Origin: Rhyacichthys aspro
Taxonomy: Eukaryota > Chordata > Actinopteri > Gobiiformes > Rhyacichthyidae
Reading direction: 5' to 3'
Assembly (NCBI GenBank): GCA_036850595.1
Contig: CM072158.1
Span: 15,205,422-15,269,421, forward strand
DNA length: 64,000 bases
The position numbers and the translations under genes are program-made. Numbering within the stretch: the stretch's first letter is position 1; each line of letters starts with the position of its first letter. Positions 51,406-64,000 of this stretch are shown here, piece after piece. Under the pieces are notes generated by a model. The model saw nothing but the letters and a program-made list of their open reading frames with translations. It had not been told where the DNA came from and searched no databases.

Positions 51406-54400
51406 CTGTGGAAAGGTTAGTGGAAACATCAACAATTCATACATGCACGGAGCAGACAGTACAGACATTTTGTAAACGTGCAGCTGAACTAAAAAAGTGT
51501 GTTCTAAACTGTGCTCCCCAAGCTGCCACTTGCACATTTACAGCACTGAAAAATGAACCGAATTTATAAAGCTTACTCTCTGACATGAAAGTGACTGAAG
51601 GCGTATGGAGATAAAAGGTGGAAAAATGACATTTGGGCTTTTGCACAATTGTACGGGCTGTTAAAAAGATTATTTCAAATTGCATCAGACCCTTGTTAAG
51701 TGTTAAAATGTTTCCAATGAAGTTTCATTCCCTCTGGTACAGAATTTCTTTTCCACGTTTTGACTTTGTTTTTATGTGGATGCTGGTGGGAAAACCTTTG
51801 CATACTCAGGATGTCATAATTGAAACCTTGGTTTAAAATACACAGCTCTCTACAGAGAGAAGCCAATAGTCCATCCAGAGAAAAGTGGACTCGTCGACAA
51901 TGGTTGCAACCTGCTGCCAAACTATTTTCACTACCTCCACCCACAAAGCAAGTAAAATACAAAGCATGCTGTTTGCCTTATACAGCTATACCCGCATGTT
52001 GCTTCTCCCTGGACTCATCTGAGTCTGGGTGGCATTAAGAGAAAACTATCATATAAACACAAAACTATTTCTGCTCTCATTGTACACTGGTGGTTGTGAT
52101 GCCTGCCATTAGGACTGTGTGCGGCTGGCTACAGCCATAACATGGCTCATCCTGACTAGAAGGCTGTTTCAATGCGGGGGGTTACTGAGGGGGTTAAGGA
52201 AAGTCTGAGCTGTGTTACTGGGAAAGCAATAACCAGAGTTTTCTTTGTTCTCAGAAATCATTCTCTTCCTTCAGTACAGTTCAGAGTGCAATGCTATTTC
52301 CATTTATGACTTCTGTAAATGCGTTTGTTCCCCAAAGGATCCAGAGCCTGTGCAGTATCTGTGCAGAGTGCATATACAGATGTTCAGTAGCTTAATTGTA
52401 ATCTGTTAAGACATTTTTTATGTCAGTATATAGCAGGGATGCACTATAAATAAATGCTCTGTACACCTTACAAATGCAGTAGTAAAAAAGGGGCTCCATT
52501 TTACTGGCATAACTTCATTCTTCCATAACACACTGATAACTGTGTAGCACATATAGCATGTATGAGAAAAAACAGTAACCTTTCAAACATTCTTACTAGC
52601 AAATATTATTGTCAATCTAGTAAGTTAGATAGGATAGGTAAAATGTATAATTGTGTAAAAAAATCAATAACACTTCAGCATCTTGTTGGAGAAAATGTGA
52701 AAGCATTTGCCTGTAGGTATGCAAGGATTATGTTAAAGACCAGCATTGTTTCTGTGGCTCCAAAATGCATTATAGACACAATGTGGCCACTGCCTCTTTC
52801 AGGAAAATTATAGCAGACATTAATATTGAGCAGTGTTACATACACTGTTTCTATGTGTTAAACTAAACTGGTAATCTAGGTAACACTTTATTTTGATGCT
52901 AACAATACAAACATAATTTACTAATAGGAACACATAGCCTGTTTAGCTTAATATGTTTAACTGTTGTGGGGTTTTTTTTTTACTTTTACTGTACCCAGAC
53001 TTTCTCAGAAATGTTATGGGCAGTTTTAAAACAGTAGCAACAGACTGTGGTTTGGCCTATATTTTCCACTGTAGTCTGTCAAATAGAGAGTTCATTATTT
53101 AGTTTGTAACTATGTTTTGGCCTCCAGGTTCAAGTTTCCCATTGAGCTATTCCTGCTCCTTGGTCTCATTGGTGCTATTAATGAACACTGCAGGAACACC
53201 AGCCTAATGCCTTTAATTGCCCCGATTAGTAGATTTAAAATCTGGCTAATTCAGCACAGCCCTGTGACAACAGCTGCATTCACGCCTCTAATCCTCTTTA
53301 CTAAACTTTTCTTTCAGAAGTATTATAATTTCCATCACTTCAAGGGGTTTTAGGTAGTTTTTACTTTCCAAAAAATCCAATCATTGTCAACACAAAGCGA
53401 AACAAGAGGCTTACTGCTCACTGCATGAAATCTGTCATTATTCTTTTTCAAACCCAATGACTCTATTTTAATTACCTTTTCAGTGCATAAAAATTGTCTG
53501 GCTAAACCCTCTGAAAGCAGGGAGAACACCAACACCAGACTGTTTTTTTATGATGTTAATATCCAATTTAAATGTTACCAAACGTGATAATCTCAATTTC
53601 ATGCAGAAAATGAGCACAATAAAACAAATCCCATTCTGAATGTCGAATAAGTTGGTTTCAGGGTGGTTTGCCACAGTTATACATGGTGCAACATTAGCTC
53701 ATGACTCCATCTAGTGGTGGAAATCATATTACAGGGTTCCCAAGATTGCACTTTCTGAGTCTTTGTAGTACAATACAAATAACATAAGCATACTATTAAG
53801 CCTTTTAATTTTTATTATCTAAATTTGACCATTATTAAATGCATTATTAAAATGCACCTTATAATCTTTTGTTTGATTGGCTGGTGAACTATATTCCATT
53901 TCCTATGCAGATGTATGGTGTATAGATAATAAATAATGGAACTCCCTAATGGCATGTAGGAAAGTCATTAAAGGTGCATTATGTCAAATGGTGTAGTATA
54001 CAAAATGGTACACATCGGTTAAAATTATGTTTAATAGTGTATAATAGCCTAAAATAAAATGATTTACATTAGTCTACATTAGGAAAACAGACTAAGACTA
54101 AATTTCCACTAAACCCAGTGGAGGTTCCATTACTTCCTGTTTTTGTTTGGCCAGAGCGGTCAAATGAAGCACTGCTGAGGGAGAAGCTCATCATCTAACA
54201 ATCTTTTATAAAAGCTTAGGGCATGTCAGTTCCATAAATAAATGGATTTGTTTTCACATTTTTAAATTGAACTCATCATATGACCTTTTTCTGCTGGATT
54301 TGCTTCTAGACAACAGTGTGTTGTCTAGAAGCATGGACTTTCCATCTGCTGTTTTGCTACCAGACATTACTACAAACTACAAACCTCTCCTTTAAGAGAT

Positions 54401-54818
54401 ATTTTAGTATATACCAAAATACATATAGAAATAAGAACAAAGTGCACTTAAACCCGGTTTGCGGAGATAAGCAGTTAAGTCAGAACATCTGAGATAAATC
54501 TAAAATCAAGCTGTCTTTTCCCTGTCAGCATCGGAGGCTGGAGCCAGATCCCTTACAATCTGTGGGTCTGCATCACCTGGCCTGTTTCCACTTCCTGTCT
54601 CAATGGTAGACCTGGGACTGGGATACTGATGTCTCTAACAGAAGCCCCACGTTTATCATAGCCAGAATGGGAAAAACAGAACAAGCGCTGAAAAATGAGG
54701 AGTAGAAAAACTGCTCTCTGTTTTGTAAACAAGCGCGAGGAGATGCAAGTTTAAGTGAGAATAAATACGTTTTATGTGTTTTTGCAGACAGATTGATTTT
54801 TTTGTTTGTTGTTCTTAC
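51406..54818 (-). other. 5' UTR intron of col22a1 (inferred)
   Basis: About 3.4 kb between the acceptor before the ATG exon and the candidate noncoding exon. I found no coding sequence. Short open frames on both strands here have no collagen or other recognisable composition. Confidence 0.4.
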
Positions 54819-55100
54819 CTGCTTTCTAACCTGGAGGTTGGTTTGTCTTTCTGCCTGCAGGAGCGACTCCCTCAATCAGCACCTGAGCAGCATCATTATC
54901 AGGACGGAAATAATCCAAAAGATCCCCGCCACAGGTCTCCGCCAAATCAGGGTGAGAATAAAATATAATCCAGCTTGACAATCCAGTGTACAGTGTTGCT
55001 TCAAAGTGAGGTGAGCTTCCGAAACCTCGTGGATGTGTGGACGGAGTAGGAGGAACTTTGAAGAGGGGGAGAGTGTAGGGTTTCACCGGAGGGGACGAGG
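54819..55100 (-). other. col22a1: Probable 5' noncoding exon and promoter-proximal region of col22a1
   Basis: A strong donor (GAAAGCAG|GTAAGAAC) on the minus strand at 54818 is preceded by a relatively GC-rich segment. It fits an upstream noncoding exon pairing with the acceptor at 51406. The exon start and promoter cannot be fixed; the GC-richer stretch up to about 55400 is the best candidate. I see no unambiguous TATA box. Confidence 0.4.
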
Positions 55101-55399
55101 TGACTTCTGCTGTTCTACTGGGCTGTGCTCTCACATAAAAAAAGCCAGAGAGCCCCACAGCCAATTATAGAGCCAACTTTAAGGATATTTTTGTCTTTTT
55201 CTCTCCCCCTCCTTTTTCTTCTTCTATGGCTGCGCCCATCTGTAGTGTCGCCCTCAAAGAAAAGGCATGGCTTCTTGGCAACCCGCCTCAACTGTCCGGG
55301 CCTTTGCCACTGTCAGAGCCACAGCGGAGCCGCCCTGGGGCTCGTGTGGTGGGCCGGGCCCGTGCTGGCTACAGGCAGCCGCACACTTTGAGAGAAAGG

Positions 55400-58300
55400 C
55401 TGTGATTAAGTTGGGGAAATGATTACAGAACACTTGCGCTGGCAGCTTTGTGTAATGTATCTGTCCTTGCACTGACTGAAAAGTAACGCTCTGTGATCTG
55501 CATTTCCCTCCCGATGTGTTGTTTTGACAGCTTTACAATCATGTCAGCCCACAAATCCTTCAGTTTTTAACTCGAACTTTTGAAATATAGACATGATCAT
55601 TCACATGTGTGGGTACATTTGCATATGCAGCACTCAAAATGTTTTAATACTTTCAAAAACACGGCAATTACAGTGGTGTTATTACAGCAGAGTCAAGGAA
55701 AACCGTGGATTTAGTTGATCAGTCTTAGAGTAATGAAAAATAAAGCGAAAACAAAGGGCTAAAAGTGTCTTTTCCAATTTTTTAGAGTTGCATTGTATAT
55801 TTCAAGTAGATTCTAATAAAAAATGATGATAAAAGTGATCGTGGTAAATATGAATGAGTCTACCAAGTGTCCTAAATCAGCTATAAAAGTCCTATTAAAA
55901 GATGTGGTCATTGTCAGTTCTTTATACAACAAATGTCTGTGCTTTTCTACTTTAATGTATTATGAACCGAATTAATGAGAATATTTAGATGTGTCTACAA
56001 TGCCTCTAAAGATTATACCATACAGAACACTGTAGTTATTACAGTCAAGACATGCCGCTAATGGGCTCATTATGTGTGAACATTTCTTTGGGCTGCTCTC
56101 TTAAAGGGTCGCTAAAGCAAATCATCTAGTGGTTTGCATTTTTAGTCTGGTATAGGTTTTTATGCCAAATCCCCTTCCTGGTACCCCGTAGAACCCTCCT
56201 CATTTACTTTATTTTTGTGATTTTGATTTCTTGATCTTTTGACATCGTTTCCGAAAGAAGAAAAGAAAAGAAAAATTGAATTTGTTTGATTTTTTGCCCA
56301 GTCTTACATTAGTGTTGTTTTATAAGGGTTTAGGGTTTGTAAAAATGAAAGCATTCAGTTCAGTTTGGGGATTGTTTACTGACGTGTGTCCTTTTCCAGA
56401 CCTTCTAAACTGTTGGATAAATGACAGCTCTCAATAAATCCAGCTAGTGAACCAAAAAAACATACTTTTGTATTAGAGAACAGCTGTCTGCTCTGAGTCA
56501 TGTTAACTAGATAGTAAGATTTTTCCTACGATGGCCACTGGTGAAGGTGAAGTGAATAACAGTGATTATCTGCTCACAGTGCCACTACACCTCTTATGGG
56601 CTTTTCTAAGTCTACTATTTTCAGGACAGAGATAAAGTCATCCTAAGAAAAAAAGAAGATATAAGCTACAACAGACAGGAGGATGTGCATTGCAAACAAA
56701 TCCAATCGACGAGGGGCCCAAAAGGCATCATTTAGGATTTGACAGATCTGCTGCTAAAATCTTATTGCCAAATCCCATTGAAACAAACAGATGGTTTGGG
56801 GCTTTTTGGAGCCAAAAGTGAGATCTGTGAAATTAGAAAGTGGTCATAATGTTATGGCTGATCATTATGTTTTGACTTTAGAAACAGAAAAAACTAAAAT
56901 GTAGGTGTTGAAGAAAAATGAATGGAAACAGAAGGTATCTCAAACGACAATGACAATACTTTGACTCATTTACTTTTAATAGAAAACATTTTCCCTGTTT
57001 CCGAACTTGCACACAAGGTTTTCCCATGTGTTTTTTATTGCCGTGTTGTGGTTGAAAACATACGTCTGTAACTCACATTTCGCTGGACACTGATGTTCTT
57101 ATCATGTGTGGTCATGCTTCTTGGCAGGGATGGAAGCAGCAGCGAGCTCGGCGTCTGTCAGCGTGCAACATCCTGCCTGGTGGATGCTTCGTGACTCTCC
57201 TCTGCGGTCCTCAACATCTCAAGTCTCAGGTTGGTAGCTCTCTGGCTGATCGCTTCTTAAATGTTTCCTACAGCTGCCAAGGCATGAATAAGAAACACAC
57301 CACAGTGCCCAGCCAAAGAATCCCCTTCCTGGATTGAACTAAGCAAATACAGCCATTGAGTATTTACTCCAGAAAATTACTGAGCCCAAACTGATTTTCT
57401 TTTTTGGCTGGCATCAAGCAGAAATCTGGGTAATGGTCAAATGCGTTATTAAACGCTGGAAGAATAATATGATTTATAGAGATCACTCAAAGCAGCACTG
57501 TAAAAAACATGATCAAAACGCCGTAAGGATAGTTCCATTACATGAAACAATGAGAGAAGTACGTGCAGTTATTTTATTATTTTACAGCAAACAACGCATC
57601 ACCACCTCTAATGACTCTAATGATATTATAATGCATGAATGTAAAGTGGTTCGACTGCCGCTCTGCAAATACCGTCATTTATCTCACGGGTAATGTAATG
57701 GAAAGCTATTAATGAAAGTAGGAGCAACAGTATGAAGAGAACTCATGGGAAAGGACTGAACAGTAGAGTCTAGAAACTTCATTTTGCTAGGGCTATAAGG
57801 ATTGAACTACTGGAAGGTCATTCTGTTTTGTAGGCTGCATTTCACATCAACAAGAAGTTCAAAAACAGTATTCCTTTTTGGGAAATAAACCCAATGTTTC
57901 CGTGGTTTATGGATAAATACATGAATTGCCAAGTCTGATCGGTTAAGGCTTCTAAATACTACATATATGAGAAAACACTTTACATTACAGATGTTTTTTT
58001 CAACCACACTTCTATAAAACTTCCATATCCATAAATACTGTATTTACCATTGATTTCTTTCAAGTTTAGGGAACAGTTCAAACATTTAAAACAGAACACA
58101 AGTTATTTTGCTGCACACATTTGACCTGCAAATAACACCTATCACTTTCTATGTTTGTAAAAGCAAAATGTAAGGCATGTTCACGATAACATTATGATAA
58201 CAGAGCAACAAACAATCAGTTAATACACACTTATGCATGCACAGAATTAGAGATCAAGTAAAGACAATACAAAACAAATTAAATATAGCGTCTGCATTTT

Positions 58301-61300
58301 TGCATCAAATGAAAGAGAATATCGTATATATCATAAAATTTACAATTGTTCGAAGTAGATAAATTGTGAATTGATAGGTACAGCTGACATAAAATGCACC
58401 TCAAATTGTAGAAACGCCCAACTGTGCAATTTAAAATGACTGGAAACAAATACTGTGATATTGCAACAGCTTAGACTATTGCTGATATGCCACAGCAAAT
58501 CTCTGCCGTCATCAGAATCCACTGTGGACATTTTGGGGTATTCCAGTATATATTTAACTACTCCCTGAGGCTGGGATGCACCAAAAGCCCCCATAACACA
58601 GCGTCAATATTTGAATGTCACAGAAAACAAACAGCGCAGCCATTACAGCAAGATCTATTTACAGTACCTTTGTAGCCACGGAAAGTGAGTGCGAGCCGGT
58701 CTATGTATAGGCTCGGTGTGAAGTGGAAGGGAAGTGGGCTGACGACCGGAGGCAGATGCACGTTATGAGTGATGGTGGCAGTCTGAGGAACCGTCTGTTG
58801 CCTTGTGTCTGAGGGCCAGAGAGGTGACCAGCCTGTAGGGTGACTAAGAGGCTACCAGCGCCGGGTAGTGTTAGCGCGAGCCATCTGTCATCGGACTGAC
58901 AGCCAGCTTTCAACCTCCCACATCACAAAAAGCCTCAACTGCAGCGGCCAAATATCTCCCAAATATTCACGGCTGAATTTGTGGAGGCACTTTACCTTAC
59001 TGAAGTAACACAATACATCAAACATTTTCCCATTAGCAGACTCGAAATAACTCACGGCTTCCTTTTGCCTTAGTATGCCGACAGGTGCGCCCGGCTCCGA
59101 CTGCTGCACCGCAGAGGACACAGCAGATTGTTCAACACTGACAATAATATAATTAGTGAATGTCAATGATTACATTATGCAGAACTTGTTTTATTTTTGT
59201 TTTTGTGCCTTGTCAAGAATTTTAGACAAATTCCTCCACTTAGCTGGTGAGTCACGTCTGATAAAAAGCAGCGAATAAGTTACATCTGCACTAATACGTT
59301 AAGTAAAACACATAACTTTTGCAGTGTTTTATGTAACCTCCGTAGTACTCCATGCTTTTCAATTACACTGATTCCATATAAAAGTTTAAGGTCTGGACTA
59401 GAACTGCACAATGTATTAAAAATATATTGTAATCGCAATATCTGTATCACAAGAGCGATATCTCAGTATCCATTTTGCAATATCCATACCCCATTATCCC
59501 TATCGCAATATCCAAATCTCAATATTCCTATCCCAAGCAGAGCCTAACTCAAATTGTGGTTTAAACTATTGTAAAAATTGCATCCATTGTGAAAATCTGT
59601 TTAGTTTCTGTATAATAAATTATATTTAACAAACTGGACATTCAAATATCCTAAGTCATATTGTTTTGTGGAGTTTTCTGCATATTTGTTTTTTCCCTAA
59701 TACCCTGCACCTTTAGCCTGGACAAACAAAAACTTTTAAAACAATGAGAGAATTAGTAGTTCTGAGCATTCTGAACAAACCAATACAACATACAGTACAG
59801 TACAGTGAGTGAAGGGACACTTCATTGCCAAACCAACACAAGGCTTCCCAGGGCAGCACTTTCTGAACACAATTTTATTTAGACTACATAATAAACATTA
59901 AAACAAACATTAATAGGTACATTAAAATACCATGAGAGTTTGCAGCTATGCAGTTACAGAGAGAGTACTTCATTAGGTGCTAATTCAAATCCATTCCTTT
60001 TACGTATTGCTGTATAAAACCATAAAAATACTGCTAAGCATGTTTTAGTTCATCAACCTTAAGGTCTTCACACAGACAAGCCAGTGTTTGCTCTTTGTCT
60101 CTCTTTCTTACCCCAAAGGAGAATAGCACTTGATTCTTAATGACCACTTCTAAATATTGTGGTACTTTTATTATTGGAATGTACTGTCACAGTTTTTGAA
60201 ACCCTTCCATAAGTGCACGTCATCAACTGTGCACGCATTTTGATGACAGAAGCAATGCAACCAATACTACATAAGCATAGAAATGTATGAATTAGCATGT
60301 TAGTTATTACTTAGATTCTTAAGTAATTACTCCACCTTGCTGAAATGAGGCCACTGAACCCGGATGGGAATAAGCCGAAAGAAATATCTTCTACCCCCTC
60401 ACTAACGGTACAAAGATCTGGTTGTTGGTTTCAGCCAAGGTTAACTTATCAGGGTAAGATTCACAATCTTTGATGCATAAAACCTGACGACATTGACATA
60501 CTATTGTGGTGCACCATGCTTCTGTACATAGTCTTTAGCTTATGTGTGCTCCTGTTTAAAAACATTAAAATATGGAGCCATTTGCTAATGTTTCCTTATC
60601 CGGCACAGACATTAAGCACATGCAGTCTTTCGGTTGTCATTTGCAAAATCAAAATATATTTTTATTTTTTATTTTTTTGGCTAATGCTTATTTGTCTATT
60701 GAAAATGGATTGCAGTCTGCTTAACTTCTGGCACATCTGGTGGATAGGGTTTGTTTTATTTTCCAACACTATCGTAAAATTAAAGCTAATTTGTATGAAT
60801 GTAGTTTGAAAATGCACTGAAAAAATTTAAATAACTGAAAACTTCTGGGCCTAAATTCTACAGCTTAACATATAGATTAAAGAACTATCTGTTTCTTGCA
60901 TTGAGCAGGTCCATTGGGTACGATTACAGAAGCACAGCAGACAGAAGACAGCAAAAATCACAACTGAATGTTCATACTTTACAATATCCATCTGACCTCA
61001 GTGAGATCAAATACAGAATAAGCTTGTAAACAAAGCCTATTGGATCAGAGAATGTATTTTCCCAGGGTTCTGGCTCTGTTTTCGCAGGACCCCACAGGTG
61101 CTCGGCGTGTGTTTTTCTCCGTGTGCCCTTGAGACAAACACAGAGGGAAAACTAACTTCCAGCATGTTCATTGTCTACAATAAAATGAAGTTTAGCAAAG
61201 AGAGAAAACCACTGAGCGAGTCTGGAAAAATAATCTTTGCAGTGGGACATTGGGTCTCCAGAAACAGCTTGACATTGTTTAAACTTAGTCTTGCGCCATT

Positions 61301-62840
61301 TGATCTGCGTGATTCATGTTCTTCCTAATACAATTATTCTTCAAAAATTTCAACAAGAGTGAATGAAAAGGTCTGTTATACCTAATATAGTTTGGCTGAA
61401 AATGGGTTCACTTCAGGGGGTAATGTAAGGAGTGGACCTGGTTGTGCTTTTTAAGATACAAACTGCTTACACATCCATTTCTGATCATGCTTTCTTCCCC
61501 TGCAGTTTCATTTTGCGGGATTAGTAGTCTGCGTGATGTGCCAGACGCATCACTTTAGTCCGCGGCCTGCTGCACTTAATTGAATCAAAGCATACTCTGG
61601 AAATGGGACACAATTCATAACTTAGAGGAACCTGGCATCTACCTTTTATGAAATGCTATTTGCTTTAATTATTTATTTTCTATTTTTGGAGCAGAGAAGA
61701 GAAAGTGTGGTGACCCATTAATGAATGTGAGATTGCTTTGGCTTTGTGCCCAAAAAAATAAGAATTTCACAAAGTACACCTCAGCCATTGTGCTGTTTCT
61801 TGCAAAATGATGTGATTCTGCGCCTAATGGAAGGGTCCATTTAATCAAGGTTATCTTACCACACAAGCAGAATTAGCAACTCGAGCAGAGAGTGAAGTCA
61901 GCTTCTTCAACAACAAACAGGACAAGAGGTATCTTAACTTTCTCTTTATGTACATGTTTGCCAGTAATTAGTAATACTGATATTCAAAAGGTAAGAGTAT
62001 TTTTAAGTGGCACAGCATTACAAGCAATTTGATAATTTGATGAGAAAATTTCCAGGATTGGCACTATAGCTTTAGCCATAGTCATACCTAGACACTAGCA
62101 ATACTATATACTACAGTAACTGAGATTTCAAATTAGTGTACTATTGAATTAGTTCAATAATAAAGAATAAATATAAAGTTCAATTTAGAAAACAGCTTCT
62201 TCAACACTTAGCGAAAAAGAAATCACAGTCTTTGCGTCTTGTGTGGCCAGCAGTCTCACTCAGGTGAAAGGAGAATCTACAGAAAAAAAAAAAAAATCTT
62301 CACTCCAGTCTTCACTTTAGTTGATTAAATTATTTGATATTTGATTAAAACATTTCGGAAAATGTAGGGTCACTTCCTAAGAACATTTCCAGCTCTGTAG
62401 TGGTTCAGCCTGTGTTTGCAGTTTGGCTTTATGTCTGTAGAGGTTCTCAGTCATATTCATATTCAAGAAAAGGCATCTGGACGAGGGTTTAAAGGTGAAG
62501 ACGTGTCAATTAATACAACCACTATTTGCTCCGATTGGATCAAATTACCTTGCAGTCACTCAGAAGTGGTTCACAATATAGGAACGCATCTAAAAGACAA
62601 GGCTTTCTTCCTTATTTACTTTCTTTGTGATATCCATTAAATCTCATAAATTTGAATACAAAAATATTCATATTAAAATAAAATATCTTTTGGCTTTGTG
62701 TAATAGTGCAACAAATAAAACTTCTGAGGTTTTTATGTTTCTCATCAGTACACATAAGATTATTGCCTTAGAGACAGCTTATGTGTATTTACGTTATTGA
62801 CATTTCTCATTTTTTGATTATTTTCATCCATCTTATTGCA
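55400..62840. other. Intergenic region upstream of col22a1
   Basis: About 7.4 kb with no supported gene. It contains a CACTGATCAGCC-type repeat remnant (56840-56864, inverted relative to the one at 45.4 kb), the truncated MITE at 59.4 kb and long A/T-rich stretches. Small open frames such as 57433-57693 lack any recognisable feature. Confidence 0.5.
59399..59530. mobile_element. Truncated third copy of the MITE family
   Basis: Starts TAGAACTGCACAATGTATT, followed by an AATCGCAATATC phrase typical of this element family, then a small degenerate tandem of CAATATCC-like units. No matching right terminus was found, so it is probably truncated. Confidence 0.5.
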
Positions 62841-62850
62841 TTTATTTATT
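62841..62850 (-). other. Tandem polyadenylation signals of the unrecognised gene
   Basis: The minus strand reads AATAAATAAA, two overlapping AATAAA hexamers about 75 bases beyond the stop codon of the 62.9-63.9 kb reading frame. Confidence 0.55.
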
Positions 62851-62920
62851 TAGTGCTTGTTTACTTGGCTGTTGTTGTTTCTCGACATCCCAAGCTGCCT
62901 CAGTCACAGTGCTAATCCCA

Positions 62921-63907
62921 TCAGAGCTCAAGCCGCTCCAGAGTGACTGTTTTGTTGTGCTTTGTGATCAAGGCCTTCTTCCTCTTTAATCTCCAGTTGG
63001 AAGCGCTCAACTTCACACCTTCAAGTTCACTGCTACCATCTGCAGCCGGGTTCAGAGTGCACGCATCTGACCGAGGCCCTCTGTCTTCCTCGTTGCTCTT
63101 CCTGGCACATCTCTTCTCCTGTGAGACCACCGGAAGCTCTCTGATGCCTTTACCAGATTGTGGAGTTCCTCTGGGGGCCCTGTCCGCCCGTTGACCTTTG
63201 CCTTGGACACTTTGGGATGACTTGTCTTCATGTGGACACAATCCTGCTGTTGACATGTTTGACTTGGCCTCATCTTCCTCGAGGCATTGTGCTCTTGTTA
63301 GCCTTAGCCGTCTCTTGCCAGTGCTGTCTTGATGTGCGCCACTAAGGTTTTGGCCTGTTGTCACTCTGCCTCGTGCTTTAATGTGGGGTGAAAGTGAGTT
63401 TGGGGTAAGTTTAGGGAACAAGGGAGCAGGCGTTCCTTGGCAAACCACTTCCTCGAGACTTGTCAGTTGTGGCTTTGGTGGTCTCTTCTCAACTTTGAAT
63501 TGCTCAATAGAGGCAACCTTTTCTCGACCCTGGTTTACACATGTTTTCACCTTCCCAGGCTTGTTTCCTGCTTTGACATCATGGCTGGACTTGAGCTTTT
63601 GCTTTTGAGCTTGCCTAACTTCCTCCGGCAACTCCAGGGGTGCCAATTTCAACGGCCGTCTCAAAGACAGGTTCTCGCCCCCCTTATCCACCACAGGCTT
63701 TGGAGACTTAGGCAGCACTAAGTCCAACTGTGAAGTGCCCTCGTGGGTCAACTGCGGTGAGGCTGTGAGGCGGCCTACTGCCTTCTTCCCATGCACTGGT
63801 GACAGATGGGGGCCAGGTGCTTTTAAATTGTCACCGTTTTTAGCCTCCAGCTTGAGGTTTTGACCGTTCAGATGCAGTATGGTATTTTTAACTTGAAGGG
63901 TCGACAT
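62921..63907 (-). CDS. Unrecognised basic protein, 3'-terminal coding exon
   Basis: An open frame of 328 codons starting MSTLQVKN and ending TLERLEL with a TGA at 62921-62923. The protein is rich in Lys, Arg, Ser, Pro and Gln and poor in hydrophobics, with no membrane segment or recognised domain, so it is probably largely disordered. The segment NWRLKRKKALITKHNK near the end could be a nuclear localisation signal, and LPEEVRQAQKQKLK could form a helix. A splice acceptor (TCTTTTGTTTAG) ends at 63929, and the frame stays open for seven codons between it and the ATG, so the real start may be in an upstream exon beyond the window. AATAAA signals 70-80 bases past the stop support a true 3'-terminal exon. 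The function is unknown to me. Confidence 0.7.
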   Translation of the reverse strand: MSTLQVKNTILHLNGQNLKLEAKNGDNLKAPGPHLSPVHGKKAVGRLTASPQLTHEGTSQLDLVLPKSPKPVVDKGGENLSLRRPLKLAPLELPEEVRQAQKQKLKSSHDVKAGNKPGKVKTCVNQGREKVASIEQFKVEKRPPKPQLTSLEEVVCQGTPAPLFPKLTPNSLSPHIKARGRVTTGQNLSGAHQDSTGKRRLRLTRAQCLEEDEAKSNMSTAGLCPHEDKSSQSVQGKGQRADRAPRGTPQSGKGIRELPVVSQEKRCARKSNEEDRGPRSDACTLNPAADGSSELEGVKLSASNWRLKRKKALITKHNKTVTLERLEL

Positions 63908-64000
63908 TTCTTCTCGACGGGAAGCCCCCTAAACAAAAGACATATCAGTTAACACTTCACAAACCCTCTTTACAAAATGGTATTAGATTTGCATCTTAAT

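Noticed and set aside
55125..55391. 88-codon plus-strand frame near the presumed col22a1 promoter
   Set aside because: GC-rich promoter-like sequence yields chance open frames on both strands; no recognisable protein.
57433..57693. 86-codon plus-strand frame in the intergenic region
   Set aside because: No motif, no splice context and A/T-rich background; length is within chance expectation.

Overview
The window looks like a teleost (ray-finned fish) chromosome. It holds split genes with short symmetrical collagen exons, tRNA-derived SINEs, short inverted-repeat elements that begin TAGAGCTGCACAA, A/T-rich introns and a TTCAGAATTCTGAC minisatellite. There are no bacterial operons. The species cannot be named from sequence alone.

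Three genes are visible. (1) Plus strand, 21-8520: the 3' 28 exons of a type IX collagen alpha chain. The part in view runs COL3 (partial), NC3, COL2, NC2, COL1, NC1. By my exon assembly COL2 is 339 residues and COL1 is 115 residues with two two-residue imperfections, which are the lengths characteristic of type IX chains. The 5' part lies left of the window. (2) Minus strand, 51346 down to 12446: a complete collagen alpha-1(XXII) gene, col22a1, with 64 coding exons that join in frame to 1622 residues (the human chain is about 1626). It encodes a signal peptide, a von Willebrand A domain with an intact MIDAS, a thrombospondin-N/laminin-G-like domain, an interrupted triple helix and the short Cys-containing C-terminus typical of FACIT collagens. 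At least one 5' noncoding exon is likely near 54.8 kb. (3) Minus strand, 63928 down to 62921: the 3'-terminal coding exon of a gene I do not recognise, encoding a basic, probably disordered protein.

Layout: 1-8520 type IX gene; 8521-12445 convergent intergenic region with simple repeats and a diverged tandem duplication; 12446-51405 col22a1, with introns carrying SINEs and hAT-like MITEs; 51406-55400 its 5' noncoding exon(s) and probable promoter region; 55400-62840 intergenic; 62841-63928 the unknown terminal exon.

Both collagens belong to the FACIT class (fibril-associated collagens with interrupted triple helices). These are secreted chains that trimerise from their C-terminal NC1/COL1 region and decorate fibrils: type IX in cartilage, type XXII at tissue junctions such as the myotendinous junction. 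The most interesting point is that a type IX gene lies tail-to-tail with col22a1. In human, as I remember it, the region around COL22A1 on 8q24 holds no type IX gene, and the three human COL9 genes sit on the other chromosomes of the same four-fold paralogon. This gene is therefore a candidate fourth (ohnolog) type IX chain lost from mammals. It also carries an acidic Ser-Gly site in NC3 that could hold a glycosaminoglycan.
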